In this document: piece by piece, positions 16,549 through 24,064 of the stretch
Position numbering within the stretch: position 1 is the first letter of the stretch
How the letters are laid out: every line of letters starts with the position of its first letter
Assembly (NCBI GenBank): GCA_945869825.1
Contig: CAMBQF010000007.1
Span: 1-41,264 of the forward strand
DNA length: 41,264 nucleotides
Direction of reading: 5' to 3'
DNA from: Chitinophaga pinensis
GTDB lineage: Bacteria; Bacteroidota; Bacteroidia; CAMBQF01
Position numbers and translations under genes: made by a program
Notes under the pieces: generated by a model
The model's input: only the letters and a program-made list of their open reading frames with translations
Told to the model about the DNA's origin: nothing
Database searches by the model: none

Positions 16549-17082
16549 AAAAAATTTTGCGGCAAACCTACTAAAAAATACTAAAAGTCAATTTTTGATA
16601 TTCTTTTACCAACCATCGATAGAAAATAACAGGATATAGAAAACCTGAAAATTCGGTAATACTACCTGTATACATTTGCCATAGTAAAATGTAATGTAGC
16701 CATACCTATTGGGTAAAAAACCAAACAAACCAGCCAAACTGGCACTCGAGAATTATAGTTATTACATGCCTTCTATTTTTTAAGCCAAACAAAAAGGCCA
16801 TGAATAGTTTAGTAAGCCAGGCTTAAACTATAGCAAACTAAAAAAACAAAAAGATTATAAATACAAACACTAAGCCTAAAAAGTAAAAAGCAAGTGTTTT
16901 TATTATTTATATTTTTAATATACAAATTATACGCAATACATACCAAATATCGATAATTAACTACCAACAATCGAATAAACCAAAACAAAATATAAGGTAG
17001 TATTATCTTCACCAAAGCAAACAACAAATAAGAAATAGTTTATTTATTTCTAAGAATAAAAAATATCCAAAAAAGCGAAATT
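16549..17082. other. 534-base gap with a possible promoter and no convincing gene
   Basis: The gap lies between divergent fabH and an ECF sigma gene. It contains the fabH promoter and an isolated plus-strand TACATTTG box at 16671-16678. It is otherwise very AT-rich, with stop codons in all frames apart from chance frames. The sigma gene at 17083 may have a leader of about 400 bases. A small GCCAAACTGGC inverted repeat lies near 16733. Confidence 0.5.
16563..16591 (-). promoter_or_regulatory. fabH promoter (TTG-N18-TAGGTTTG)
   Basis: On the minus strand TTG (16591-16589) is followed after 18 bases by TAGGTTTG (16570-16563), ending 14 bases before ATG 16548. Both elements and the spacing fit the Bacteroidota consensus. 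Confidence 0.7.
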
Positions 17083-17589
17083 ATGTCAACTATAGATTTT
17101 AACACCCAGATAATAAGCCACTCTAAACATCTAAAATACTTTGCTTTGAAGTTAACTGCTGATTATGAAGAAGCGCAGGACCTTATGCAAGAGACTTTGT
17201 TAAAAGCAATAAAATACAGCCATAAATTTGCCGAAGAAACTAATTTAAAGGCATGGTTATATACCATAATGAAAAACCTTTTTATTAACGATTACCGCAA
17301 AGCCATTAAAACCCGAACCGTAATAGACCATGGCAAAGACCTTAACTATATACACGTAGCGCAAGGTGCAGGCCCAAGGGTTCCGGAATCGCATATGAAC
17401 GAACTTGAAATACGTAGTGCCATAAACAGCCTTGATGCCGAATATCAGGTACCATTTGAAATGTATGTTGAAGGGTATAAATACAAAGAAATTGCAGAAT
17501 ACCTTGATTTGCCAATAGGCACAATTAAAAGCCGCATTTTCTTGGCGCGTAAAGATTTAATGACCAAACTACAAGACTTTAAACATTAA
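17083..17589 (+). CDS. ECF-type RNA polymerase sigma factor, paralogue of 8855-9355
   Basis: This 168-residue sigma-70 family protein has the same layout as the sigma factor downstream of the CarH-like regulator, about 60% identical by eye. Near-identical blocks are NLKAWLYTIMKN, PFEMY.EGYKYKEIAE.LDL and KSRIFLARK. Region 2 begins HLKYFALKLTADYEEAQDLM, and region 4 ends at the C-terminus. No anti-sigma gene is next to it. It is transcribed alone from a 534-base upstream gap and ends at a strong terminator. The TTGTTTA inverted repeats seen upstream of its paralogue are absent, so the two genes are probably controlled differently. Confidence 0.93.
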   Translation: MSTIDFNTQIISHSKHLKYFALKLTADYEEAQDLMQETLLKAIKYSHKFAEETNLKAWLYTIMKNLFINDYRKAIKTRTVIDHGKDLNYIHVAQGAGPRVPESHMNELEIRSAINSLDAEYQVPFEMYVEGYKYKEIAEYLDLPIGTIKSRIFLARKDLMTKLQDFKH

Positions 17590-17627
17590 GCTATTATTTA
17601 AAGCTTAACTTAACCCTCTAGAATATC

Positions 17628-17659
17628 AAAAATCCCCGGCTGCACAGTCGGGGATTTTT
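17628..17659 (+). terminator. Rho-independent terminator of the ECF sigma gene at 17083
   Basis: AAAAATCCCCG (17628-17638) pairs with CGGGGATTTTT (17649-17659) around a 10-base loop that can itself pair further. A T-run follows. Confidence 0.9.
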
Positions 17660-17721
17660 GTTAAACACAACCTTATGAAAAAAGCGAAAAAAAATACTAA
17701 TACTGAAAGGTCTTTAAATAC

Positions 17722-17746
17722 CAATCCCCGCCACGGGCGGGGATTG
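17722..17746. repeat. Perfect hairpin element between convergent genes
   Basis: CAATCCCCGCC (17722-17732) and GGCGGGGATTG (17736-17746) form an 11-bp stem with an ACG loop. No long T-run follows. It looks like an interspersed palindromic element rather than a dedicated terminator, though it could help stop transcription from either side. Confidence 0.6.
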
Positions 17747-17768
17747 AATACTAATTATTATTGTTGGA

Positions 17769-17791
17769 GATCCCACATCAAGTGCGGGATG
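17769..17791. repeat. REP-like palindrome (GATCCCACATCAAGTGCGGGATG)
   Basis: ATCCCACA and TGCGGGAT are inverted around TCAAG-type central bases with one mismatched pair. Sequences of this 'ATCCCGnnTCAAGnnCGGGAT' type recur between genes in many bacterial genomes. It lies just before the lpdA stop. Confidence 0.55.
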
Positions 17792-17799
17792 ACTTTAGA

Positions 17800-19200
17800 T
17801 TACATGTGTAACGGCCTGTTATCAATAGCAGCTAAGCAGGCTTCTTTCATCCCCTCGGTAAAGGTTGGATGGGCATGGCTAGCACGGGCAATATCCTCGG
17901 CCGATGCGCGGAACTCCATTGCAATAACACCTTCGGCTATGATATCAGCAGCGCGGGGACCAATAATATGCACGCCCAATATCTCATCAGTTTCGGCATC
18001 TGCTAATACTTTAAAGAAACCATCAATATCACCTGCAGCGCGGGCGCGGCCCAGGGCACGCACAGGGAATGACCCTACTTTGTATTTACGACCATCGGTT
18101 TTCAGTTCTTCTTCGGTGTACCCTACTGAAGCAACCTCGGGCCAGGTATAAACCACACCAGGTATAAGTTTATAGTCGATATGCGGTTTTTGGCCTGCCA
18201 TATATTCAGCAACTAAAACACCTTCTTCCTCGGCTTTGTGGGCAAGCATAGCGCCACGTACCACATCGCCAATGGCAAATACTCCTTCTACACTTGTTTC
18301 TAAATGGTCGTTAACAGCAATGCGTCCTCGCTCATCCGCTTTCAGGCCTATATTTTCCAAACCTAAACCTTCAGTATACGCACGGCGGCCAACGGCTACC
18401 AGGCAATAATCGCCGGTAAAGGTTACTTCTTTGCCTTTCGCATCGGTAGCTGTTACGGTTACCTCTTTACCTTTAGCTATTGCACCTGATACTTTGTGGC
18501 TTGTAAAAAACTCCATGCCCTGTTTTTTAAGCACACGTTGCAGTTCTTTACCCAAGGCACGGTCCATGGTTGGTATAATAGAGTCGGCATACTCAACACA
18601 GCTAACTTTAGCGCCCAGTCGGCTATAAACCGAACCTAGTTCTAACCCAATAACCCCACCACCTATAAGTATTAGGTGTTTAGGCACTTCTTTAAGCTCT
18701 AATGCCTCGGTTGAAGTAATAATGCGTTTTTTATCAACTTCGATACCGGGCAACGATGCCGGTTTTGAACCTGTAGCTATGATAGTTTTAGCTGTTTCCA
18801 GGGTTTCTTCGGTACCATCTGCCTTGGTAACCTTAATAGTATTTTTATTTACAAAAGAACCAACACCGGTGTAAACATCAACTTTGTTTTTCTTCATTAA
18901 AAAGGCAATACCATCCACATTTTGCTTCACAACATCGGCCTTGCGGGCAATCATTTGCCCCATGTTTACTTTAGGCTCTGTTATGTCTATACCATGCGCT
19001 TTAAAATTATGCAGGGCATTATGGTAATGTTCTGAAGAATCTAACAACGCTTTTGAAGGTATGCAACCAACATTTAGGCAGGTGCCGCCAAGAGTTGGAT
19101 ATTTTTCAATTAACGCGGTTTTAAAACCAAGTTGCGATGCGCGTATAGCGGCAACATATCCTCCGGGGCCTGAGCCTATAACAGTTAAGTCGTACTTCAT
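17800..19200 (-). CDS. lpdA: Dihydrolipoyl dehydrogenase
   Basis: The 466-residue flavoprotein oxidises dihydrolipoamide on E2 or H-protein subunits, passing electrons through FAD to NAD+. The N-terminal FAD motif is VIGSGPGGYVAA, the redox disulphide is GGTCLNVGCIPSK (Cys41, Cys46), and the NAD-binding motif is IGGGVIGLELG. The C-terminal dimerisation domain carries the catalytic HAHPTFTE segment. It is not in a pdh or odh operon here, so one enzyme probably serves several complexes. The start is ATG 19200 with a TACCTTTG box 24 bases upstream. Confidence 0.96.
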   Translation of the reverse strand: MKYDLTVIGSGPGGYVAAIRASQLGFKTALIEKYPTLGGTCLNVGCIPSKALLDSSEHYHNALHNFKAHGIDITEPKVNMGQMIARKADVVKQNVDGIAFLMKKNKVDVYTGVGSFVNKNTIKVTKADGTEETLETAKTIIATGSKPASLPGIEVDKKRIITSTEALELKEVPKHLILIGGGVIGLELGSVYSRLGAKVSCVEYADSIIPTMDRALGKELQRVLKKQGMEFFTSHKVSGAIAKGKEVTVTATDAKGKEVTFTGDYCLVAVGRRAYTEGLGLENIGLKADERGRIAVNDHLETSVEGVFAIGDVVRGAMLAHKAEEEGVLVAEYMAGQKPHIDYKLIPGVVYTWPEVASVGYTEEELKTDGRKYKVGSFPVRALGRARAAGDIDGFFKVLADAETDEILGVHIIGPRAADIIAEGVIAMEFRASAEDIARASHAHPTFTEGMKEACLAAIDNRPLHM

Positions 19201-19224
19201 TGTAATTATAAAATTTTAGCGTTG

Positions 19225-19232
19225 CAAAGGTA
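19225..19232 (-). promoter_or_regulatory. -7 box TACCTTTG of lpdA
   Basis: On the minus strand TACCTTTG matches TAnnTTTG, 24 bases upstream of ATG 19200. No TTG at the usual spacing. Confidence 0.55.
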
Positions 19233-19292
19233 ACAAAAGAACAGATAAAACTATGTGACTAAAATATCGTATAAACAATAGCCTAAACGGAA

Positions 19293-19320
19293 GCCTTTCA
19301 TACATTGGTAATGTATAGGC
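19293..19320. promoter_or_regulatory. Inverted repeat upstream of the response regulator
   Basis: GCCT-TTC-ATACATT (19293-19306) pairs with AATGTATAGGC (19310-19320) around GGT, giving 11 matched pairs with a 3-base bulge. It lies about 60 bases upstream of ATG 19382 in the lpdA/response-regulator divergent region. It may be an operator or a leader hairpin. Confidence 0.5.
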
Positions 19321-19381
19321 CACAAATGCAAAGCGAGCTGGTTTTTATAATTGTAATTTGAGAAAACTAAACTTAAACAAA

Positions 19382-19771
19382 ATGGCAAAACCCTACTCTT
19401 TTATTTTAATTGATGATGAGCCCGTAAGTAATCAATTAACCGAAATTCAAATTAAGCGTGTTTTTCCTGATGCAAAAATCACCTGTTTTTCTGACCCACG
19501 GGAGGCGATAGACAATATAGAACATAACTATATTGACTACCCAAAAAACACTACCATATTTCTTGATATAAATATGCCCTATTCGGGCTGGAAGGTTTTA
19601 GAAGCATTTGAAGAGTTTGCCGCAGCGATAAACGACTGGTTTATAGTATACATACTCACATCGTCATCAGACGAAGGCGAAGAGGCAAAAGCTAAACTTT
19701 TTCCGCTGGTTAAAGCATGTCTGCAAAAACCTGTTACGAAACAAGATTTACTGGATATGTTTGGTAAATAG
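19382..19771 (+). CDS. Single-domain response regulator (CheY-like receiver)
   Basis: The 129-residue protein is a receiver domain only. It has the acidic pocket IDDEP, the phospho-acceptor Asp in FLDINMP, a Thr/Ser switch in ILTSSSDE and the conserved Lys in CLQKPVT. There is no output domain, so it presumably signals by protein contact to an unlinked kinase or partner. The frame extends back to TTG 19358, but ATG 19382 starts right before the first beta strand (MAKPYSFILIDDE) and is preferred. No histidine kinase is adjacent. Confidence 0.9.
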   Translation: MAKPYSFILIDDEPVSNQLTEIQIKRVFPDAKITCFSDPREAIDNIEHNYIDYPKNTTIFLDINMPYSGWKVLEAFEEFAAAINDWFIVYILTSSSDEGEEAKAKLFPLVKACLQKPVTKQDLLDMFGK

Positions 19772-19784
19772 TTGAGTGTTGCTG

Positions 19785-20540
19785 CTATGGAAGTTTCTTT
19801 AAGTATTTAAGAAACTTATGCAAGCCTACTTTTTTGGCAGCATCAAATTCGTAGCTGATGGCGTTTTCTAAATAGTCTACAATATCTGTTTCTGGCACTC
19901 CCCTGCCTACACCCAGTTTGGCAGCCTCGGCCTTATGCTCTAATCCGAGTTTCAAAGCTTTATTAAAATCATCAATAAAATCCTGATTAACAGGTTTGTT
20001 TGATGCCCATACGGCAAATACAAACGGCAACTTGGTTAACTTCTCCCACTCACCTGCAAGGTCGTAGGTATAAGTATGCTTACCTAATAACGGGAAGGTA
20101 CGGTCGCCAATAACAACGGCTGCGGTTTTGCCGGCTATCTGTTGTTCAAACCCTGCTGAAGCGGGTACAAACTGAGGATTGATATTCCATAGCTCATTAG
20201 CCAACACCTGCACCAGGGTAACAGAGGTACGCGACTGGTAATCGAGCATAATAGTTTCAATTTCCTCCAGCGGAACATCGCTAAGCAATAGTACCGACTT
20301 TACATCGCCAACCGCACCAATGCAATAATCTGCTATAATATGGTATTCAGGCAACTGGGGTAAAAGAGCAACCGGAACAAGTCCGGCATCAACAGTTCCA
20401 TCTTTAAGTTTTTGCGCACAAACAGAAGGTATATCCAAATCTATAACTATCCTATCATTAAGGAAAGAAGAGTTTTGGATTCCGTAAAGAAATGGTAACG
20501 TATTTAAATAAGATACTACCGAAAACTTAACCTTTTGCAA
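19785..20540 (-). CDS. mqnA: Chorismate dehydratase of the futalosine menaquinone pathway
   Basis: This 251-residue MqnA/MqnD-family protein starts with the typical VSYLNTLPFLYGI. Further family features are DAGLVPVALLPQLPEY, the CIGAVGDVKSVLLLS strand and a late FVFAVWASNKPV segment. MqnA removes water from chorismate to give 3-[(1-carboxyvinyl)oxy]benzoate, the first step of the futalosine route to menaquinone. The start is TTG 20540, two bases after the stop of the sprE/porW gene, so the two are co-transcribed and probably translationally coupled. Menaquinone is the usual respiratory quinone of Bacteroidota. No other mqn gene is in the window. Confidence 0.88.
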   Translation of the reverse strand: MQKVKFSVVSYLNTLPFLYGIQNSSFLNDRIVIDLDIPSVCAQKLKDGTVDAGLVPVALLPQLPEYHIIADYCIGAVGDVKSVLLLSDVPLEEIETIMLDYQSRTSVTLVQVLANELWNINPQFVPASAGFEQQIAGKTAAVVIGDRTFPLLGKHTYTYDLAGEWEKLTKLPFVFAVWASNKPVNQDFIDDFNKALKLGLEHKAEAAKLGVGRGVPETDIVDYLENAISYEFDAAKKVGLHKFLKYLKKLP

Positions 20541-20542
20541 TA

Positions 20543-23227
20543 CTAATTCAATTTATACTTATCCTTAAAGAAGATCTTATAGTTATCAATTGTTTTTTGC
20601 CTTTGAATAACGGCAAGATTTTCATTAGTTACAATTACCGCTACATAATCGTTTGCCCCCAGTAAAGCCAGGGCTTTTTTATCGCTTTTTATGGCATTAA
20701 AGTAGGTGGTTGCGTATGGCTGGTTATTAAACTTACGTATCAAAATCATTTGGGTAGAATCGTTCAAAAAGCGGCTCTCTATCTTCAAATCCATTAGGCT
20801 GAAGAATTCTGTATTAAAGTCTGAAACCAGTGTTTTAACCTCATTAACCTTAACCTTTTTATTTGTTAAAATAAGTGCAAAGTTATGGATTGAGTCGGGA
20901 GCCATAGTAAACATGGTAAGCGCATCTACATTGGTTTTAGAATTATCGATAAAGCCGGTAGAATCTCCCCTTGATTTTTTGATATAATCTAACAGGTACT
21001 GCGCATCACCTTTAACAGGGTCTAACGGGTAGTTAGTTACCACATCGCGCAGCGATGCTTCGAATGAGTTAACATCCTGTGTGCGACCTACAGCTAATGC
21101 GCGGAGGTAAGCAAACTTAGGGCGGAACTCTTTATCCTTGTATTTAGCCAAAGCCTCATCGCAACGGGTAACAACCTCCCTGTAAAACTGCTTTTTATAC
21201 AAATCAAAGGTTTCAGAATAAAACTTTTCCAGTTCCTTTTTAGCAATCTCATCTGTTAGCGGTGCGCCTGGGTTATTAATTAGCTTGGCATAATCGCTGG
21301 TTGGAAAATCTTTAAGTATCTTATTCTTGTAATAGTCTTCTTTGGCGTTATTTCCAAGCACACCATATACCCTATATAGCTGGTAGTAGGTAGAAAGTTC
21401 GTACTTATTATTTGAAGGGAAGCGCAACAGCATTTTCTCAAACATCTCTACCGCTCTTAGCTTATCATCTAACTGCTCGCGGTAAATATTAGCTGCATCG
21501 TAATAAGCATCAAGTATCTTATTGTTTGAACTGTCAAAATCAGCCTGTGTTTTAGGAAGAATACCTGTAATTTTTTTAATATCAGCTTCACGCTTCAATT
21601 TTTGCATGGCCAGCGTATCGCCACCAGCGGCCTTTAGCAGACTGTCTAACGGGTCGGGCTCATTAGTAGAATTGGTAGGCAAAATACTTTGCTTGTTACT
21701 ACGGCGCCAGTTGTCTTCTAACTTTCTATCGCCCCAAATACGCTTAAACTCACCAAAGCCTTGGCTACGTAATATTTGGTTGGTAAAGTAAAAGCCCTGG
21801 CCCTGGGTACTGGTACTATTATTATTATTATTGTTGTTATTATTAAACAGGTTATTATTATTGTTAAATGGGTCATTTCCCCCCTGGGTGTTATTTGCTT
21901 TAGCTTCTCTTTCTAAGCGGTCTTTATCATCTAAAAAGGCATTTATTTTTTTAAGGCGATCTGCTTCTGGCATTTTGGCCAAGGTTTGCAAGCTATCTTC
22001 AACCTCTATAACGTCTAGATTCCTAATTAACTCACTAAGGCTTTTCTTTTTATCCTGTACACCTTTATATAGCGGGCTTTCGCGATCAATCAATACAGAT
22101 GAACTATCGTAATATGCTTTTGCAGGGCGGTATTCCGGGTGAGAGAGGTAAATCTCGCCGATAGCTAAATATGATGTTCCTTTTTGGGTATTGTTGCCCT
22201 TACTAAACCTTACCGATTTGTTATAATCTTTAAGTGCCTGTGATTCGTCATTATCGCGCTGCGCCAGTTCGCCCAGGGCATAATATATCTGGTCTAAGTA
22301 ATCAATGTTCTTATCCTCTTTGGCCATTTTAAGCAGGCGTTGGCGTATGCCCTTGCTGGTGCCGCTGCTGCTATCAAAACTGCGGGCAAGGTTAAGCTGG
22401 GCATTAAAAGCCATATCATAGCTTGGTTGCATTTTCAAGACCTCGCCAAACATTTTAGAAGCCTCTTTATAGTTTTTATTTTTTTGGTGTATCTGTGCCA
22501 GTATGTAGGTATAGCGGGCACGTACTTTTTTAGATTTAGTAAGTTCTATAGCCTTTTGCAATGGGGCTATAGCGGCAGAATCATCGCCCTGCTTCAAATA
22601 AAAATCAGCCTGTACAGAATAATACTGGTCTTTCATTTTATTTGGGAAATCTTTTTCATTTTTAATACGGTCTATAACCGACTGTGCTTCGCTAAACATA
22701 GCCAGCTCGCTATATGTCCGTGCAAGGTAAATCATGGCTTCGTGCCTCCAATGCCTGCGTTTCTTCTTGCTTTTGGTATTGGCAACATATTCAAGATCTT
22801 CTAAAGCGGCGTAATAATCTCTTTTGTAAAAGCGGGCTTTACCGCGAAGAAGGTAGCAAGCATCAACCCAGGCATTGTACTGTTTACCCTTAATAAGCAT
22901 AGAGTGCTTAGTAACAACGGTTTCGGCCTTCTTGATAGCCTTATCCATTTGTGGGTAGATAGATTTAGACTGCTCTACCGTCCCAAATTTGAATACTGGC
23001 AGCAGGCGGTCGTATTTATCAATATGGGCTTTTTCTAAGTTGGCTACTCCTTCTTTAAAAGATTCACCACCGTTGAAATAGCCGTTAAAACGCGATGTGG
23101 TACCGTGGTATGCGCGGTTGGCCCACTTGTTCTTTTTAACAGAACAGGCATAGAGCACACCTGCCAGGGCAAAAACTAGCAGCAGGACGCGCAAAGCATG
23201 GTTATTGTATGTTATGTTGTTTTTCAA
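20543..23227 (-). CDS. sprE/porW: T9SS/gliding TPR lipoprotein SprE/PorW
   Basis: This is a lipoprotein of about 890 residues required for T9SS and gliding in its family; PorW links the outer-membrane translocon to the PorK/N ring. The lipobox GVLYAC is followed by the family's start (TTSRFNGYFNGGESF) and many TPR units in the N-terminal half. The hallmark GDRKLEDNWRRSNK lies near the middle, just after a poly-Asn linker. The listed start, TTG 23227, falls inside a TAGATTTG promoter-like box. An in-frame TTG at 23194 would give MRVLLLVFALAGVLYAC, a compact lipoprotein signal, so the true start is uncertain. It is followed by mqnA after two bases. Confidence 0.9.
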   Translation of the reverse strand: MKNNITYNNHALRVLLLVFALAGVLYACSVKKNKWANRAYHGTTSRFNGYFNGGESFKEGVANLEKAHIDKYDRLLPVFKFGTVEQSKSIYPQMDKAIKKAETVVTKHSMLIKGKQYNAWVDACYLLRGKARFYKRDYYAALEDLEYVANTKSKKKRRHWRHEAMIYLARTYSELAMFSEAQSVIDRIKNEKDFPNKMKDQYYSVQADFYLKQGDDSAAIAPLQKAIELTKSKKVRARYTYILAQIHQKNKNYKEASKMFGEVLKMQPSYDMAFNAQLNLARSFDSSSGTSKGIRQRLLKMAKEDKNIDYLDQIYYALGELAQRDNDESQALKDYNKSVRFSKGNNTQKGTSYLAIGEIYLSHPEYRPAKAYYDSSSVLIDRESPLYKGVQDKKKSLSELIRNLDVIEVEDSLQTLAKMPEADRLKKINAFLDDKDRLEREAKANNTQGGNDPFNNNNNLFNNNNNNNNNSTSTQGQGFYFTNQILRSQGFGEFKRIWGDRKLEDNWRRSNKQSILPTNSTNEPDPLDSLLKAAGGDTLAMQKLKREADIKKITGILPKTQADFDSSNNKILDAYYDAANIYREQLDDKLRAVEMFEKMLLRFPSNNKYELSTYYQLYRVYGVLGNNAKEDYYKNKILKDFPTSDYAKLINNPGAPLTDEIAKKELEKFYSETFDLYKKQFYREVVTRCDEALAKYKDKEFRPKFAYLRALAVGRTQDVNSFEASLRDVVTNYPLDPVKGDAQYLLDYIKKSRGDSTGFIDNSKTNVDALTMFTMAPDSIHNFALILTNKKVKVNEVKTLVSDFNTEFFSLMDLKIESRFLNDSTQMILIRKFNNQPYATTYFNAIKSDKKALALLGANDYVAVIVTNENLAVIQRQKTIDNYKIFFKDKYKLN
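21815..21867. repeat. Trinucleotide (ATT/GTT) microsatellite coding for poly-Asn in sprE
   Basis: Runs of ATT and GTT on the plus strand encode two Asn stretches in the SprE/PorW linker (five and nine residues). Length change here keeps the reading frame, so the linker could vary between strains without losing the protein. Confidence 0.8.
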
Positions 23228-23232
23228 ATCTA
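23225..23232 (-). promoter_or_regulatory. -7-like box TAGATTTG overlapping the called sprE start
   Basis: On the minus strand TAGATTTG matches TAnnTTTG and contains the TTG that would be the first codon of the longest frame. If it is a real promoter, translation must begin downstream. Confidence 0.45.
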
Positions 23233-23391
23233 CGGTTCTCTTGCCAATAAGTAACGCAAGATGGGCAAAAATATTGTATTTTAACTATGTCCAGCCGGGG
23301 TACAATATATTTTTCAAAACAAGGGGTGTTTATAACGCAATTGGCCTTTTATTTGATTATAGTTTAACATAAGCTACTATTGCACTTTTAT

Positions 23392-23979
23392 ATGAAATGC
23401 ATTAAACGTTTATTATTACTACTTGTTGCACTACAAAGCAGCATATGCTTTGCCCAAACGGGTAAGGTGCTAACCGAGTATGTTGTAGTAAATGGGGATA
23501 CTTTTCCAGCAATAGGTTTTGACCCCTATGTGGTGAAAGGCAAGCGTGAATTTGCCACTAAAAAGAAGGAAGCAGCCTACGACAAACTGGTTTACCGGGT
23601 GCAAAAGGCCTACCCTATTGCCAAAAAGGCAGGTGTTAAATACCAAAACATACAAGACTCGCTGAAAAATTTGCCCGAGCGGGAGCGTAAAGAGCGGATG
23701 AAGAAACTGGAGGACGAACTGTATAAAGAGTATGAGCCACAGATAAAGAAAATGTCGTTGCAGACGGGTAAGATACTCCTGAAGCTAATAGACAGGGAAA
23801 CCGGGCAAAACTCTTATAATGTTGTAAAAGACCTGCGCGGAAGTTTTAGGGCAGTGTTTTACCAAGGCTTTGCCAAAATGTTTGGAGCCAACCTTAAAAC
23901 AGAATACGACCCTGATAATGACCAGGAAGATAAAATGATAGAAGAGATAATAGGTAAGATTGAAAGAGGCGAGAAATAG
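23392..23979 (+). CDS. DUF4294 domain-containing exported protein
   Basis: The 195-residue protein has a signal peptide (IKRLLLLLVALQSSICFAQ) and then the DUF4294 region: VNGDTFPAIGFDPYVV, a basic KREFATKKKEA helix, YPIAKKAG, a charged segment around PERERKERMKKLE and RETGQNSYNVVKDLRGSFRA. The family is found almost only in Bacteroidota and has no assigned function. It is divergent from sprE and is followed 85 bases later by the M16 peptidase pair. ATG 23392 is preferred over the TTG four codons upstream. Confidence 0.8.
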   Translation: MKCIKRLLLLLVALQSSICFAQTGKVLTEYVVVNGDTFPAIGFDPYVVKGKREFATKKKEAAYDKLVYRVQKAYPIAKKAGVKYQNIQDSLKNLPERERKERMKKLEDELYKEYEPQIKKMSLQTGKILLKLIDRETGQNSYNVVKDLRGSFRAVFYQGFAKMFGANLKTEYDPDNDQEDKMIEEIIGKIERGEK

Positions 23980-24064
23980 AATAAAATAAGACAATTACCC
24001 TAATAAAACATAAACAATATGGGCCGGCAACGGTTCTTAATGCACCTATAAGAAAATAGCACAA

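Noticed and set aside
16809-17027. Minus-strand 72-codon frame, hydrophobic
   Set aside because: It lies in very AT-rich intergenic DNA where Leu, Ile, Tyr and Asn codons arise by chance; there is no promoter box or family match.
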